The notes beneath the pieces are model-generated. The model searched no databases, was not told the origin of the DNA, and saw nothing but the letters and a program-made list of their open reading frames with translations. Source: Ralstonia sp. UBA689 (lineage in GTDB: Bacteria > Pseudomonadota > Gammaproteobacteria > Burkholderiales > Burkholderiaceae). From it: 64,000 nt of DNA. Of this stretch, positions 1 through 7,388 are shown piece by piece. The stretch is from NCBI RefSeq assembly GCF_002298975.1, contig NZ_DBMV01000042.1, forward strand, positions 62,001 to 126,000, read 5' to 3'. A program made the translations under genes and the position numbers. The first letter of the stretch is position 1, and each line of letters begins with the position of its first letter.

Positions 1-2445
1 AACAATATCCCGACGCGGGCGTTTCACCTGCGCGGCCGCATCATCCGCATACCGAGCAACTACGACCCGGTGGCACGCACCTACTCGGGGCTGTGGGACG
101 GGACTTTCAAGGTCGCGTACAGCAATAACCCGGCGTGGATTTTTTACGATCTGGTGCTGCACGTCCGCTACGGCCTGGGCGACCGCGTCAACGCCGGCAT
201 GATCGACAAATGGTCGCTCTACCAGATCGGCCAGTATTGCGACGAGCCGGTGCCTGACGGCCGCGGTGGGCAGGAACCGCGCTTCACCTGCAATTGCTAC
301 CTGCAACAGCGCAACGATGCTTACCCGGTGTTGCAGGATCTGGCGAGCGTGTTCCGCGGCATGGCGTTCTGGGCGGCGGGCAACGTTGTTGCGGCGGCAG
401 ACATGCCCACAACGGCGTCCTACCTGTTTCATGCGGGCAACGTGGTCGATGGCAAGTTCACCTATGCCGGCAGCTCCAGGCGGGCCCGCAAGACTGTAGC
501 GCTGGTGTCTTGGAACGACCCGGCGGACCGTTACGTCGCCAAGGTTGAGCCGGTGCAGGACCCCGATGGCATCGCCCGCTACGGCATCCAGCAAACCGAG
601 ATATCGGCCTTCGGGTGCACATCGCAGGGGCAGGCGCAGCGAGTGGGCCAATGGCTGCTGCTAACGAGTCGTCTGGAGACTGAAACCGTCTCTTTCAAAG
701 TTGGCCTCGACGCCGCCGTGGTGATGCCCGGTTCGATTATCGAGGTGGCCGATCCTGCGCGGGCGGGCCGCTCGAATGGCGGTCGCGTGCGCGCGGCGGC
801 CGGGCGCACGGTCACGCTTGACAGGCCGGCAGTAGCCCAAGTGGGGGACACGTTGGTCGTGAATATGGTCGACGGGGCCGCGCAGCGCCGCACGATCAAC
901 CGGGTCGAGGGCAATGCCGTCACAGTCTCGGCTGACTGGTCGCACGACGTGCAGCCCGAGGCCGTGTGGTCCATTGAGAGCGCCGAGCTCAAAACGCAGC
1001 TCTTCCGCGTTGTGGACATCACGGAGGAGGATGGCATTACGTTCGAGATTTCGGCGCTTCAGCAGAATCCGTCGAAATATGCGGCCATTGATCACGGGAC
1101 GCGGATCGATGCGCGCCCGATCTCGGTGATTCCGCCTTCCGTTCAGCCGCCGCCCACGGACGTAACGCTAAGCACCTATAGCGCTGTCGATCAAGGGATC
1201 GCAGTCACGACGATGGTGATCGAGTGGCGGCCGGCCGACAAAGCGGTCGCTTACGCGGTTGACTGGCGCCGCGACAATGGCGAATGGGTCAGTGTCGGCC
1301 GAACGGGCTCACAAAGTATCGAGGTGCGCAGCATTTGCGCCGGCACGTACGTCGCACGCGTGCGGGCCATCAATGCGGTCGACGTGGCCTCGGCGCCTGC
1401 TTACTCAGCTGAGACCCGGCTGCAGGGCAAGACCAGCCCGCCGCCGGTCGTGGGCACGCTGCTGGCCACGGCTATCGTGTTCGGCATCCGGCTCGACTGG
1501 GCATTTCCCACCGGGCCGCTGGATGTTGAGCGCACCGAGATCTGGTACAGCAAGACGTCCAGTCGCGACGACGCCATCAAGCTGGGGGATTTCGCGTTCC
1601 CCGCGAACACGCACACGATGATGGGCTTGGCGGCCGGCGCTCAGTTTTTCTTCTGGGCGCGCCTGGTCGACAAGTCGGGGAATATCGGTGCGTGGTATCC
1701 CAGCGGCCTTGGCGTGCCGGGCTCGAGCAGCTCGCAGGCCTCCGACATCCTGGACTATCTCAACGGCCAGATCGGCAAGACGCAGCTCGGGGCGGACCTG
1801 CTGTCTGCGATTGACAGCATCGAACCGCCAATGGCCGGCAGCGACAACGATTATGCGGGCGACGATCACGTTTTCGCCGGCATCGTGTCGACGCAATCTG
1901 TCCTCGAGGAGGCGGGCCGGGCGGTGGCGCAGCGCGTCGACACCATGCAGGCCACCGTCGCGCAAAACTCGGCGGCCGTGCAGGTCGCGCAGCAGGCCGT
2001 TGCAGATCAGAACGGCAAGCTGGCCGCGATGTACACCATCAAGACGCAGATTGCTGCCAATGGCCGGACGTACCTGGCCGGCATCGGGATTGGCGTTGAG
2101 AACAATCAGGGCGTCATCGAAAGCCAGGTGCTTATCGCGGCCGACCGTTTTGGCGTCATCCATCCGAACGGGAACAGCGTGCTCACGCCGTTCCTGATCC
2201 AGGGCGGCCAGGTGTTCATGGACTCGGCGTTTATTCAGGACGGCGCGATCACCAACGCCAAGATTGGCAACGTGATCCAGTCCAACGCGCTGGGCGCCAA
2301 CGGTCGGCCGCGCTGGGTGCTCGACAAGAATGGAACGCTGGAACTCAATGGTGTGGCGGGCGGTGGGTGCCTCCGCATCACCGACCAGGTGGTGCAGGTG
2401 TTTGACGCGAACGGCGTGCTACGTGTGCGCTTGGGGAGCTGGTGA
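1..2445 (+). CDS. Phage tail-tip / host-specificity protein J, 3' part
   Basis: The reading frame is open from base 1, so the gene starts outside the window and at least 814 residues are visible. The opening residues (IRIPSNYDP, then R-T-Y-S-G-L-W-D-G) match the conserved core of lambda-J-type tail-tip proteins, which sit at the end of the siphophage tail and bind the host receptor. A fibronectin-III-like segment lies in the middle, around bases 1170-1440. An Ala/Gln/Val-rich, probably coiled-coil stretch follows at about 1890-2030, and then the variable C-terminal receptor-binding part. The stop overlaps the next start as TGATG, which indicates translational coupling. The family call is strong; receptor specificity cannot be read from sequence. 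Confidence 0.9.
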   Translation, partial: NNIPTRAFHLRGRIIRIPSNYDPVARTYSGLWDGTFKVAYSNNPAWIFYDLVLHVRYGLGDRVNAGMIDKWSLYQIGQYCDEPVPDGRGGQEPRFTCNCYLQQRNDAYPVLQDLASVFRGMAFWAAGNVVAAADMPTTASYLFHAGNVVDGKFTYAGSSRRARKTVALVSWNDPADRYVAKVEPVQDPDGIARYGIQQTEISAFGCTSQGQAQRVGQWLLLTSRLETETVSFKVGLDAAVVMPGSIIEVADPARAGRSNGGRVRAAAGRTVTLDRPAVAQVGDTLVVNMVDGAAQRRTINRVEGNAVTVSADWSHDVQPEAVWSIESAELKTQLFRVVDITEEDGITFEISALQQNPSKYAAIDHGTRIDARPISVIPPSVQPPPTDVTLSTYSAVDQGIAVTTMVIEWRPADKAVAYAVDWRRDNGEWVSVGRTGSQSIEVRSICAGTYVARVRAINAVDVASAPAYSAETRLQGKTSPPPVVGTLLATAIVFGIRLDWAFPTGPLDVERTEIWYSKTSSRDDAIKLGDFAFPANTHTMMGLAAGAQFFFWARLVDKSGNIGAWYPSGLGVPGSSSSQASDILDYLNGQIGKTQLGADLLSAIDSIEPPMAGSDNDYAGDDHVFAGIVSTQSVLEEAGRAVAQRVDTMQATVAQNSAAVQVAQQAVADQNGKLAAMYTIKTQIAANGRTYLAGIGIGVENNQGVIESQVLIAADRFGVIHPNGNSVLTPFLIQGGQVFMDSAFIQDGAITNAKIGNVIQSNALGANGRPRWVLDKNGTLELNGVAGGGCLRITDQVVQVFDANGVLRVRLGSW

Positions 2446-2732
2446 TGCCTGTAGGTCTCGAGGTATATGACGCGTCGGGGCGTCCGATCGTTCGGCTCAC
2501 TGATCGGATGGGTGCCATCGTCGGCGTTCTTAACACTGGCACCGGTTCGGGCTCGATCAACCTTCCTGGATTGTCTCGAGGCACACCGTTCTATGTGGTG
2601 CAAACCGGCTGGCACGTGGCGGGAGGGGCGGTGACATTGCCCCAGATTTCAATCTCAGGGACGACCGTCAGTTGGTCGTTCGCCGCTGGGGGCGGAGCGC
2701 AGTCCGTAACCGTGTATGTGGGGGTGTACTAA
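2445..2732 (+). CDS. Small phage tail-associated protein, function unknown
   Basis: This protein of about 95 residues begins at the ATG that overlaps the stop of gene J; a GTG one codon earlier is a less likely start. It is rich in Gly, Ser, Thr and Val with alternating hydrophobic residues, as expected for a small beta-structured virion or tail-fibre accessory protein. Its stop overlaps the next gene as TAATG. Genes in this position behind J often encode tip accessories or fibre tails. I recognise no specific family. Confidence 0.7.
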   Translation: MPVGLEVYDASGRPIVRLTDRMGAIVGVLNTGTGSGSINLPGLSRGTPFYVVQTGWHVAGGAVTLPQISISGTTVSWSFAAGGGAQSVTVYVGVY

Positions 2733-3427
2733 TGCCGGCAGGATTTCAGGCTTTCAATACAGGTGGTGTCCTTCAGATCGACGAGAACTACGTCAATCTG
2801 GGCCTTGTCGCCACGGGTCAGGTGATGCCGTCCGCGCCGACCCCTGATGGGTATCTCGGTGCATTCAGGATGGCGGAGGTTAGTGCGAATGGTGTGGCGC
2901 CGATCATTGCTGTGCGAGCCAACTATGCAGTTGCACTGGGGGATGTTCGGCAAAACGGAGCCACTTGGACGTTCCGTCTTTGCGTGAATACCACGACGGA
3001 TTGGGACGGCACGGCTCTTACTTACTACATCTTCGACCAGGTCCCTGCCGTCCCGCACGGCATCGGCCTCCAAGTGTTTCGCGGCGACGGTGTTTGCACC
3101 TTTGATTCGAACTACAAATATTTCAACCCTGTCGGGGCATTTACGTTGGTGGGTGGGCAGCCCTACACGCTGACTGATTACAACGACTATACGGGCCTCC
3201 CACCGGGTACGTATGCAGTGGTTTTATCCATGGAGCGGATGGATACCTATTATTGGGTATCCGAATTCGCAATCTCGTGCGGAGAGGGGTTGCGCGCATT
3301 GCCCAATGGCGTCCGGATGCGCTGGACGCAAATTCTCGTGAACGCAGTTGGCGGGAATGGCGGCGGCGATCTATTTGTAGATCAGCGCTCGCGGCAAGTG
3401 CTGCTCATCGACGTGTCGAATATCTGA
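2732..3427 (+). CDS. Phage tail-associated protein, function unknown
   Basis: The protein has about 231 residues. I chose the ATG overlapping the previous stop; in-frame codons upstream would run into the preceding gene. The sequence begins M-P-A-G-F-Q-A-F and is rich in aromatic residues and beta-type sequence, with no membrane segment and no catalytic motif that I recognise. It is the last gene of the tail block and abuts a convergent lipoprotein gene with no gap. A minor tail or receptor-associated protein is the most likely role, by position only. Confidence 0.7.
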   Translation: MPAGFQAFNTGGVLQIDENYVNLGLVATGQVMPSAPTPDGYLGAFRMAEVSANGVAPIIAVRANYAVALGDVRQNGATWTFRLCVNTTTDWDGTALTYYIFDQVPAVPHGIGLQVFRGDGVCTFDSNYKYFNPVGAFTLVGGQPYTLTDYNDYTGLPPGTYAVVLSMERMDTYYWVSEFAISCGEGLRALPNGVRMRWTQILVNAVGGNGGGDLFVDQRSRQVLLIDVSNI

Positions 3428-3697
3428 CTACTCGATATGCATGCTGCCGATGTTGCTGACGTCTGAGTACGTGGTGTAACGGCGCGCGGCTTCAACCTTC
3501 GCGAGCGCGGCAATCTCCGGCTTGCAGTCGGAGCGATCGCCTCGAGCCACCGCGTCACGACACTCGAATACACGGACACGCGCTGCGTGCTCCGCGCGCT
3601 CCATGCGCCAGGCGATCGGCTCTTCGTTGTTGCCAAGTGTTGCGCAGCCCGCCACGGCCGTGAGCGCCGATAGAGCTGCAATGCGGAGAGCTTGCAT
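3428..3697 (-). CDS. Small prophage lipoprotein
   Basis: This 89-residue protein has a short hydrophobic signal and a lipobox ending A-V-A-G-C at about residue 18, so it is predicted to be a lipoprotein. The mature part is charged and contains two cysteines. It is encoded against the direction of the tail and lysis genes, which is typical of a moron expressed from the resident prophage. Superinfection exclusion at the envelope is a common job for such proteins, but that is inference here. Confidence 0.7.
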   Translation of the reverse strand: MQALRIAALSALTAVAGCATLGNNEEPIAWRMERAEHAARVRVFECRDAVARGDRSDCKPEIAALAKVEAARRYTTYSDVSNIGSMHIE

Positions 3698-3827
3698 GGG
3701 ACCCCCTTCAATGTTGTTTTTGCTGTTGCCCTTCCAGTTAGAGGGCGCGGCTGGATTCTAGGTCGTACACCGCAAACAAAACACGGCCATTTGCAACGTT
3801 TTGTGCCGTCTTTCTTGCCTCTCCACA

Positions 3828-3848
3828 CCCGCCAATCGGCGGGTTTTT
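3828..3848 (+). terminator. Rho-independent terminator before the lysis genes
   Basis: A perfect 6-bp stem CCCGCC/GGCGGG with a 4-base AATC loop is followed directly by TTTTT. It lies 18 bases before the endolysin ATG and could stop tail-operon transcription or act as an antitermination point for late expression. Confidence 0.7.
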
Positions 3849-3865
3849 CTTTCCTCGGAGCAACC

Positions 3866-4357
3866 ATGCCATTTACAGACCCGGCTCTGCTGGGTGGACA
3901 GAACGTGGCCGCCTTTCTCGACATGCTCGGATTCAGCGAGGGCACTGACGACGGGCGACAGTCAACGCGCGACCACGGGTATGACGTCCTGGTGGGAGGC
4001 CGCTTGTTCAACAGCTATGCCGATCACCCGCGCGTGCTGGTGGATCTCCCGCGGCTGGGGATCAAGTCCACGGCAGCCGGGCGCTATCAGCTGCTGGCCC
4101 GGTGGTACGACCCCTACAGGCGCTTGCTCAAGCTGCCGGATTTCAGCCCTGCATCGCAAGACGCGATCGCCCTGCAGCAGATTCGCGAGCGCGGCGCATT
4201 GGCCGATATTCAGGCAGGCCGCCTGCGCGACGCGATCGGCAAGTGCCGAAATATCTGGGCCAGCCTGCCGGGGGCGGGCTACGGCCAGCACGAACACACA
4301 TTCGAACAACTGCGCGCGCGCTACCTAATGTGCGGCGGCAACGAGGGGGCGGCGTAA
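3866..4357 (+). CDS. Phage endolysin, lambda R-type lytic transglycosylase
   Basis: This 163-residue protein resembles lambda R over nearly its whole length. It has the F-L-D-M-L-x-x-S-E-G-T-D segment with the catalytic Glu near residue 19, then H-G-Y-D-V-x-V-G-G, S-T-A-A-G-R-Y-Q-L-L and Q-D-A-I-A-L-Q-Q. The C-terminal motif is I-W-A-S-L-P-G-A-G-Y-G-Q. The family cleaves peptidoglycan between MurNAc and GlcNAc, forming 1,6-anhydroMurNAc. There is no signal peptide, so release depends on a holin. The start is the ATG after GGAGCAACC. It leads the lysis cassette. Confidence 0.93.
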   Translation: MPFTDPALLGGQNVAAFLDMLGFSEGTDDGRQSTRDHGYDVLVGGRLFNSYADHPRVLVDLPRLGIKSTAAGRYQLLARWYDPYRRLLKLPDFSPASQDAIALQQIRERGALADIQAGRLRDAIGKCRNIWASLPGAGYGQHEHTFEQLRARYLMCGGNEGAA

Positions 4358-4669
4358 ATGACGGAACAGGAAATCGTGGTGGCCGCAAAAGTGGGCGGTG
4401 CGGCCGCGCTTGGCTCTGTGATCGCCCTGCGGTTTCTGCCCGGCAGCTGGTGGCAGCGGATGCTGTCGTTCGTCAGCAGCCTCGGCATTGGTTGCCTGGC
4501 CGGCGGCGCGGCCGTCGAGCGCTTCGCTCTGGTGCCGGGCTCTTACACGCACATGCTGGCCGTCGCTTCGGCAGCCGTCTTCGGTCTGGCGATCGTGAAC
4601 AACGCCATGCAGCAGATCCCGGAAATTCTCAACGATGTGCGCCGGCGCGTGATTGGCGCGAAGGAGTGA
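4358..4669 (+). CDS. Putative phage holin
   Basis: The protein has 103 residues and starts one base after the endolysin stop. It has two or three hydrophobic segments (about residues 10-27, 33-52 and 62-80) and a charged C-terminal tail ending R-R-R-V-I-G-A-K-E. Size, topology and position between endolysin and Rz fit a holin that permeabilises the inner membrane. No sequence family is certain; it could instead be the antiholin partner of the next gene. Confidence 0.7.
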   Translation: MTEQEIVVAAKVGGAAALGSVIALRFLPGSWWQRMLSFVSSLGIGCLAGGAAVERFALVPGSYTHMLAVASAAVFGLAIVNNAMQQIPEILNDVRRRVIGAKE

Positions 4670-4671
4670 GC

Positions 4672-4938
4672 ATGCTCGCATCCATCAACGTGGCGGCCAA
4701 CGCCGTCATTTTCGCGGGGTCGCTGTGGGCTGTGCTCACGCACAAGGTCCCCACGCGCACGGGCGGCGCGGTGGTGCTGGCGCTGGTCAACGCAGCGGCG
4801 CTGGGCAACATGGTCGCACCGGGGGCATGCCACAGCGTGCCCGAGGTCGCGCTGAATGTGGCGGTGGCCATGGGCGTGCTATGGGGGTTCTGGCGACTCG
4901 AACTGCGCTGCCGCTTCAAAAGCAGGAGCACGACATGA
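4672..4938 (+). CDS. Second small membrane protein of the lysis cassette
   Basis: The protein has about 88 residues with three predicted membrane segments and a basic tail (R-C-R-F-K-S-R). The ATG follows the previous stop by two bases and the 3' end overlaps the Rz start by four bases (ATGA). A pair of small membrane proteins before Rz is common in lambdoid cassettes as holin plus antiholin. I cannot tell which is which. Confidence 0.65.
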   Translation: MLASINVAANAVIFAGSLWAVLTHKVPTRTGGAVVLALVNAAALGNMVAPGACHSVPEVALNVAVAMGVLWGFWRLELRCRFKSRSTT

Positions 4939-5450
4939 CGTTACTCGATCCCCGCGTGTGGCTGGCCGTGTTGCTGGCCCTGGGCCTGTCGTACGGAGCA
5001 GGGCGCTTCCAGCAGCATCGAGTCGATGCAAGGGCGTACCAGGCCGAGCGCACAGCCGCAGCGCTCGATGCGGCACGCGTGCAGATAAAAGCTGTGGACG
5101 ATGCGCGCATCGAGGAGCAGCGCCGTGCCCAGCAAATATCGGAGATTGCCAATGAAGCCACAAAACAAGCTGCTGTCGCCCGTGCTGATGCTCGCGCTGC
5201 TGGTGCTGCTGCTGAGCGCCTGCGCGCACGAGTTGATCAACTCGTCGCCGCAAGTCGCGCCGCCAGCGATTCCGCCGCTGCCGGCGCAAGCTCGGGTCAG
5301 CCTGGTGGAGACCCCCTCGATGTGCTCGTCGACGTGCTCCGCCGGACTGACGGCGCTGCGGGAGAGCTTGGCGAATATGCTGACAACCTCAAGGTTGCCG
5401 GGCTCGCCTGCGAGCGCAGTTATGATGCCTTAGCTGCTAGTACGCCTTGA
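4935..5450 (+). CDS. Rz: Rz-like i-spanin (DUF2514-type)
   Basis: The protein has 171 residues. It carries one N-terminal membrane anchor (about residues 8-23), then a long Ala/Arg/Glu-rich coiled-coil region to about residue 110. The C-terminal domain contains L-G-E-Y-A-D-N-L-K-V-A-G-L-A-C-E-R. This is the layout of inner-membrane spanins, which fuse inner and outer membranes at the last step of Gram-negative lysis. The Rz1 lipoprotein is encoded inside it in the +1 frame. The 3' end overlaps the convergent FxLYD gene by 14 bases. Confidence 0.85.
   Translation: MTLLDPRVWLAVLLALGLSYGAGRFQQHRVDARAYQAERTAAALDAARVQIKAVDDARIEEQRRAQQISEIANEATKQAAVARADARAAGAAAERLRARVDQLVAASRAASDSAAAGASSGQPGGDPLDVLVDVLRRTDGAAGELGEYADNLKVAGLACERSYDALAASTP
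5152..5433 (+). CDS. Rz1: Rz1-like o-spanin lipoprotein embedded in Rz
   Basis: This 93-residue frame lies wholly within Rz, in the +1 frame. From the ATG it has a Lys-containing n-region, a strong hydrophobic stretch and a lipobox L-L-S-A-C at about residues 17-21. A Pro-rich segment (P-Q-V-A-P-P-A-I-P-P-L-P) follows. Lipobox plus proline-rich short mature part, embedded in Rz, is the hallmark of o-spanins. The C-terminal half is longer than in lambda Rz1 and may be functionally loose because it is constrained by the Rz frame. Confidence 0.8.
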   Translation: MKPQNKLLSPVLMLALLVLLLSACAHELINSSPQVAPPAIPPLPAQARVSLVETPSMCSSTCSAGLTALRESLANMLTTSRLPGSPASAVMMP

Positions 5451-5772
5451 CTTCGATCACCTTTGCAGTGGTCACGTCCCGATACGGTGACATAGCCTGG
5501 AAGCGCCAGGATTGCCCGGGTTCAAGTCCCGTTGTATTTGCCATAGTGATCCCCAACTGCGTGCCGGCAGCATCGAGGAGGGCAAAGGTAACGAAAATTT
5601 GGCGCGTCTTTTGCCCAGAATCGTTGAGCATGACTCCTTGAACCGCAGGTAGGCCAGCCGGTGTCATAACCAATGCCAAGTCGGAAATGGGGAGGTTGGC
5701 AACCTGTGCGTGAGCGTTGCAGACGGAAGCGGCTGCCGCCGCAACTGCGACGATTGCAAGTGGATAACGCAT
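5437..5772 (-). CDS. Secreted FxLYD-domain protein
   Basis: The protein has 111 residues with a signal peptide ending near A-H-A-Q (residue 23). The mature part resembles FxLYD/DUF3426-type beta domains: V-M-L-N-D-S-G-Q, then I-F-V-T-F-A-L-L-D-A-A-G-T-Q-L-G and L-E-P-G-Q-S-W-R-F. GGAGTGAAGAC precedes the ATG. It is convergent with the spanin genes and so is expressed apart from lysis, most likely a lysogenic-conversion moron acting in the periplasm. Its target is unknown. Confidence 0.75.
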   Translation of the reverse strand: MRYPLAIVAVAAAAASVCNAHAQVANLPISDLALVMTPAGLPAVQGVMLNDSGQKTRQIFVTFALLDAAGTQLGITMANTTGLEPGQSWRFQAMSPYRDVTTAKVIEVKAY

Positions 5773-5822
5773 GTCTTCACTCCGATGAAACGGGTGGGCG
5801 GATCTGTGATTGGCAATAAAGA

Positions 5823-5849
5823 ACGCTCTGAGCTAGGAGCCCAGAGCGT
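5823..5849 (-). terminator. Terminator of the 41-residue gene
   Basis: A perfect 8-bp stem ACGCTCTG/CAGAGCGT, with an 11-base loop, is followed on the minus strand by TTCTTTATT. It sits nine bases beyond the stop of the short minus-strand gene. Confidence 0.65.
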
Positions 5850-5857
5850 CACCTCTC

Positions 5858-5983
5858 TTACTGCTTCGGCTGCTTGTTGCGCAGCACAATCCGGAACGGC
5901 TGACCGTTAGGGCGGCGGATCACTTTGCCCTTGACGGTGATGGTCATACGATAGATGACCTGCTCGTCTGCGTTTTGTTGCAT
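5858..5983 (-). CDS. Small prophage protein of 41 residues, function unknown
   Basis: The start is set by a strong ribosome-binding site (AAGGAG, six bases before the ATG). The frame extends further upstream but without one. The product begins M-Q-Q-N-A-D-E-Q and ends in a basic tail (L-R-N-K-Q-P-K-Q). It has no cysteine and no membrane segment. A good ribosome site in front and a terminator right behind argue that it is a real gene rather than a chance frame. Function unknown. Confidence 0.6.
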   Translation of the reverse strand: MQQNADEQVIYRMTITVKGKVIRRPNGQPFRIVLRNKQPKQ

Positions 5984-6041
5984 GTTCACTCCTTGGATGT
6001 TTCTTGCATCCAACGTGCGAACCCCAACATGAAACTTGACG

Positions 6042-6071
6042 TTGACAGTTGACTTGTTCAAAGCCTACTAT
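6042..6071 (+). promoter_or_regulatory. Predicted sigma-70 promoter of a small RNA
   Basis: TTGACA (6042-6047) and TACTAT (6066-6071) are separated by 18 bases. The -35 box is the middle of three clustered TTGAC copies (6036, 6042, 6049). No protein start with a ribosome site follows; about 90 bases downstream lies a terminator. Confidence 0.5.
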
Positions 6072-6077
6072 CCCGTT

Positions 6078-6170
6078 GCTACACGGCATCAAGATGTGTG
6101 GCTCATGGAGTCCTTTGAGCTTCACATTTTCCCAAGACCTCAGGCGCTGCAACGCTTGGGGTCTTTTCAT
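6078..6170 (+). ncRNA. Candidate small RNA, about 90 nt
   Basis: The stretch between the promoter at 6042-6071 and a strong intrinsic terminator has no credible coding frame. The terminator is a 13-bp stem (with two G-T pairs) at 6134-6165 with a CTGCAA loop, and a T-rich tail on the plus strand only. It runs towards the end of the minus-strand immA gene and just touches its stop, so a convergent or partly antisense RNA acting on the immunity region is possible. This is prediction from sequence only. Confidence 0.45.
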
Positions 6171-6637
6171 TTGTCACCGCCGAAGTCAAAACTCAATTGC
6201 CACGGGACAATTTTCATTCGGCGTGCGACACAAGCTGCGAATTCATCTGCTTGCCACTCTGCATCCTCTTCCCGTGTTGGTGGGGCGCTTCCAGCTTTGT
6301 GGAGTAGGGCGCGGTGGCCGAGAATGATGTGACCAATTTCATGGAATAGCGTTGAAATGGCAGCGTGGTCACCTCGGCAAGCCTCTTCATATGTGCTATT
6401 CGGCAACATGATGTGAAATTCCCGAGGGTCACACGTGGCTTCAACGAACCAGGGCCACTCACCGTCATCCACGGGGTCAATGCATATCTTGTAGCGTGAT
6501 AGCTGCTCCAGAAATTGAGCAAAATTCCCGGGCGTTAAGTTATTGATTCCCAAGTATCGGCAAAAGCGGCGAGCCGTTTCTTGGATGTCGCTTTCGTTAA
6601 GGTGATGCACCTTATTCCCCTTCAACCGGTACCGCAT
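6167..6637 (-). CDS. immA: ImmA/IrrE-family metallopeptidase
   Basis: The protein has 156 residues. The zinc site H-E-I-G-H lies at residues 99-103 in the context L-F-H-E-I-G-H-I-I-L-G-H. A downstream E-D-A-E-W-Q-A-D-E-F-A-A helix supplies the third ligand, as in COG2856 peptidases. Such enzymes cleave a cognate XRE repressor to induce a mobile element (ImmA/ImmR of ICEBs1) or a stress response (IrrE). The gene overlaps the upstream XRE gene by 26 bases, so the two are co-expressed. Mode of activation is unknown; the nearby LexA box suggests that DNA damage matters to this element. Confidence 0.88.
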   Translation of the reverse strand: MRYRLKGNKVHHLNESDIQETARRFCRYLGINNLTPGNFAQFLEQLSRYKICIDPVDDGEWPWFVEATCDPREFHIMLPNSTYEEACRGDHAAISTLFHEIGHIILGHRALLHKAGSAPPTREEDAEWQADEFAACVARRMKIVPWQLSFDFGGDK

Positions 6638-7007
6638 GCTTCACCTTGTCGTTTTTGCGGGAATTAACGCGCTCCAAGAAGGCCGCTATCTCCTTCAACT
6701 CCTCAGCGCTATATGGGGATTTTGCAAAGCCAGCAACAAGGAGCTGGTGTTGGAGCGGCAGGCCGTCCACTGGTACCACCTCGTTTGAGGCTGCGGCCAA
6801 AGTGTCGAGGTTTGGGATTGGCGCTCCGTGGAGATCAAAAAATCCCGTGATCCGCGTAACCCACTCGGCACTGATCTTCTTGCGCCCCGTTTCCATTGCG
6901 CTCAGAAACGATGCCGTGACGCCCAGCTCCTGGGCCATGGACAGCAAGGTCTGGCCCGTATCGATTCGGGCCTTCCGAACGGTCTTTCCGAATTCAGTAA
7001 GTGCCAT
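6612..7007 (-). CDS. XRE-family repressor paired with ImmA
   Basis: The protein has 131 residues. An N-terminal HTH_3 domain (about 8-62) contains L-L-S-M-A-Q-E-L-G-V-T-A-S-F-L-S-A-M-E-T-G-R-K-K. The C-terminal region of about 65 residues is suited to dimerisation or peptidase recognition. GAAGGGG precedes the ATG. It is the likely prophage repressor cleaved by the overlapping ImmA. Promoter boxes lie just upstream and no divergent cro-like gene is intact, so the early lytic side seems displaced or lost. Confidence 0.85.
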   Translation of the reverse strand: MALTEFGKTVRKARIDTGQTLLSMAQELGVTASFLSAMETGRKKISAEWVTRITGFFDLHGAPIPNLDTLAAASNEVVPVDGLPLQHQLLVAGFAKSPYSAEELKEIAAFLERVNSRKNDKVKHAVPVEGE

Positions 7008-7026
7008 GATTTACCCCTTCAACCCA

Positions 7027-7055
7027 ATTAATGTACTGGAGTCTACGCGAGTCAA
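7027..7055 (-). promoter_or_regulatory. Predicted promoter of the repressor operon
   Basis: On the minus strand TTGACT (7055-7050) and ATTAAT (7032-7027) are 17 bases apart, and the XRE start lies 20 bases further on. Spacing and boxes fit a sigma-70 promoter for the repressor/immA pair. Confidence 0.5.
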
Positions 7056-7227
7056 TCCTGATTTGCAACAGAAATTGTACCTATTAGGTTGAAAGTTTGG
7101 GCTGCGCTAGTTGATGGTTAGCTCGGCCCCCATGGATTGGCGGGAAGGGATGCTTGGTGGGCCCTGTTGTTGCGATTCCCATCGTATCGTTACTACGTGG
7201 GGGGGGGGGCTGCGCGGGCGGCAGTAG

Positions 7228-7334
7228 GCCCGCTTGTTGATGTGCTTGGCGAATATGCCGATAAACTCAAAATCGCCGGCCTCACCTGCGAACGCGCCTA
7301 TGACGCGCTGAAGCTTGTAGGTGAGGTGCTTTGA
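7228..7334 (+). pseudogene. Remnant of a second Rz-type spanin gene (3' end)
   Basis: The translated end (V-D-V-L-G-E-Y-A-D-K-L-K-I-A-G-L-T-C-E-R) matches the C-terminus of the intact Rz at 4935-5450. By eye the DNA of 7242-7316 is roughly 78% identical to 5364-5435. Nothing resembling the membrane anchor or coiled coil precedes it. Instead an uninterrupted run of 11 G (7199-7209) interrupts the sequence. It is a decayed paralogue, older than a recent duplication. Confidence 0.7.
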
Positions 7335-7365
7335 GCGGATGTGATAGTGGTCGACCTGCAAAAAT

Positions 7366-7381
7366 GGCACCCGTAGGTGCC
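7366..7381 (-). terminator. Terminator of the HEPN-like operon
   Basis: Perfect 6-bp stem GGCACC/GGTGCC with a 4-base loop, followed on the minus strand by ATTTTTG. It lies just past the stop of the 170-residue gene. Confidence 0.65.
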
Positions 7382-7388
7382 AATCTGC

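Noticed and set aside
7137..7227. Extension of the Rz remnant to an upstream ATG
   Set aside because: The translation through the G-run resembles no spanin anchor or coiled coil, so this part is not homologous coding sequence.
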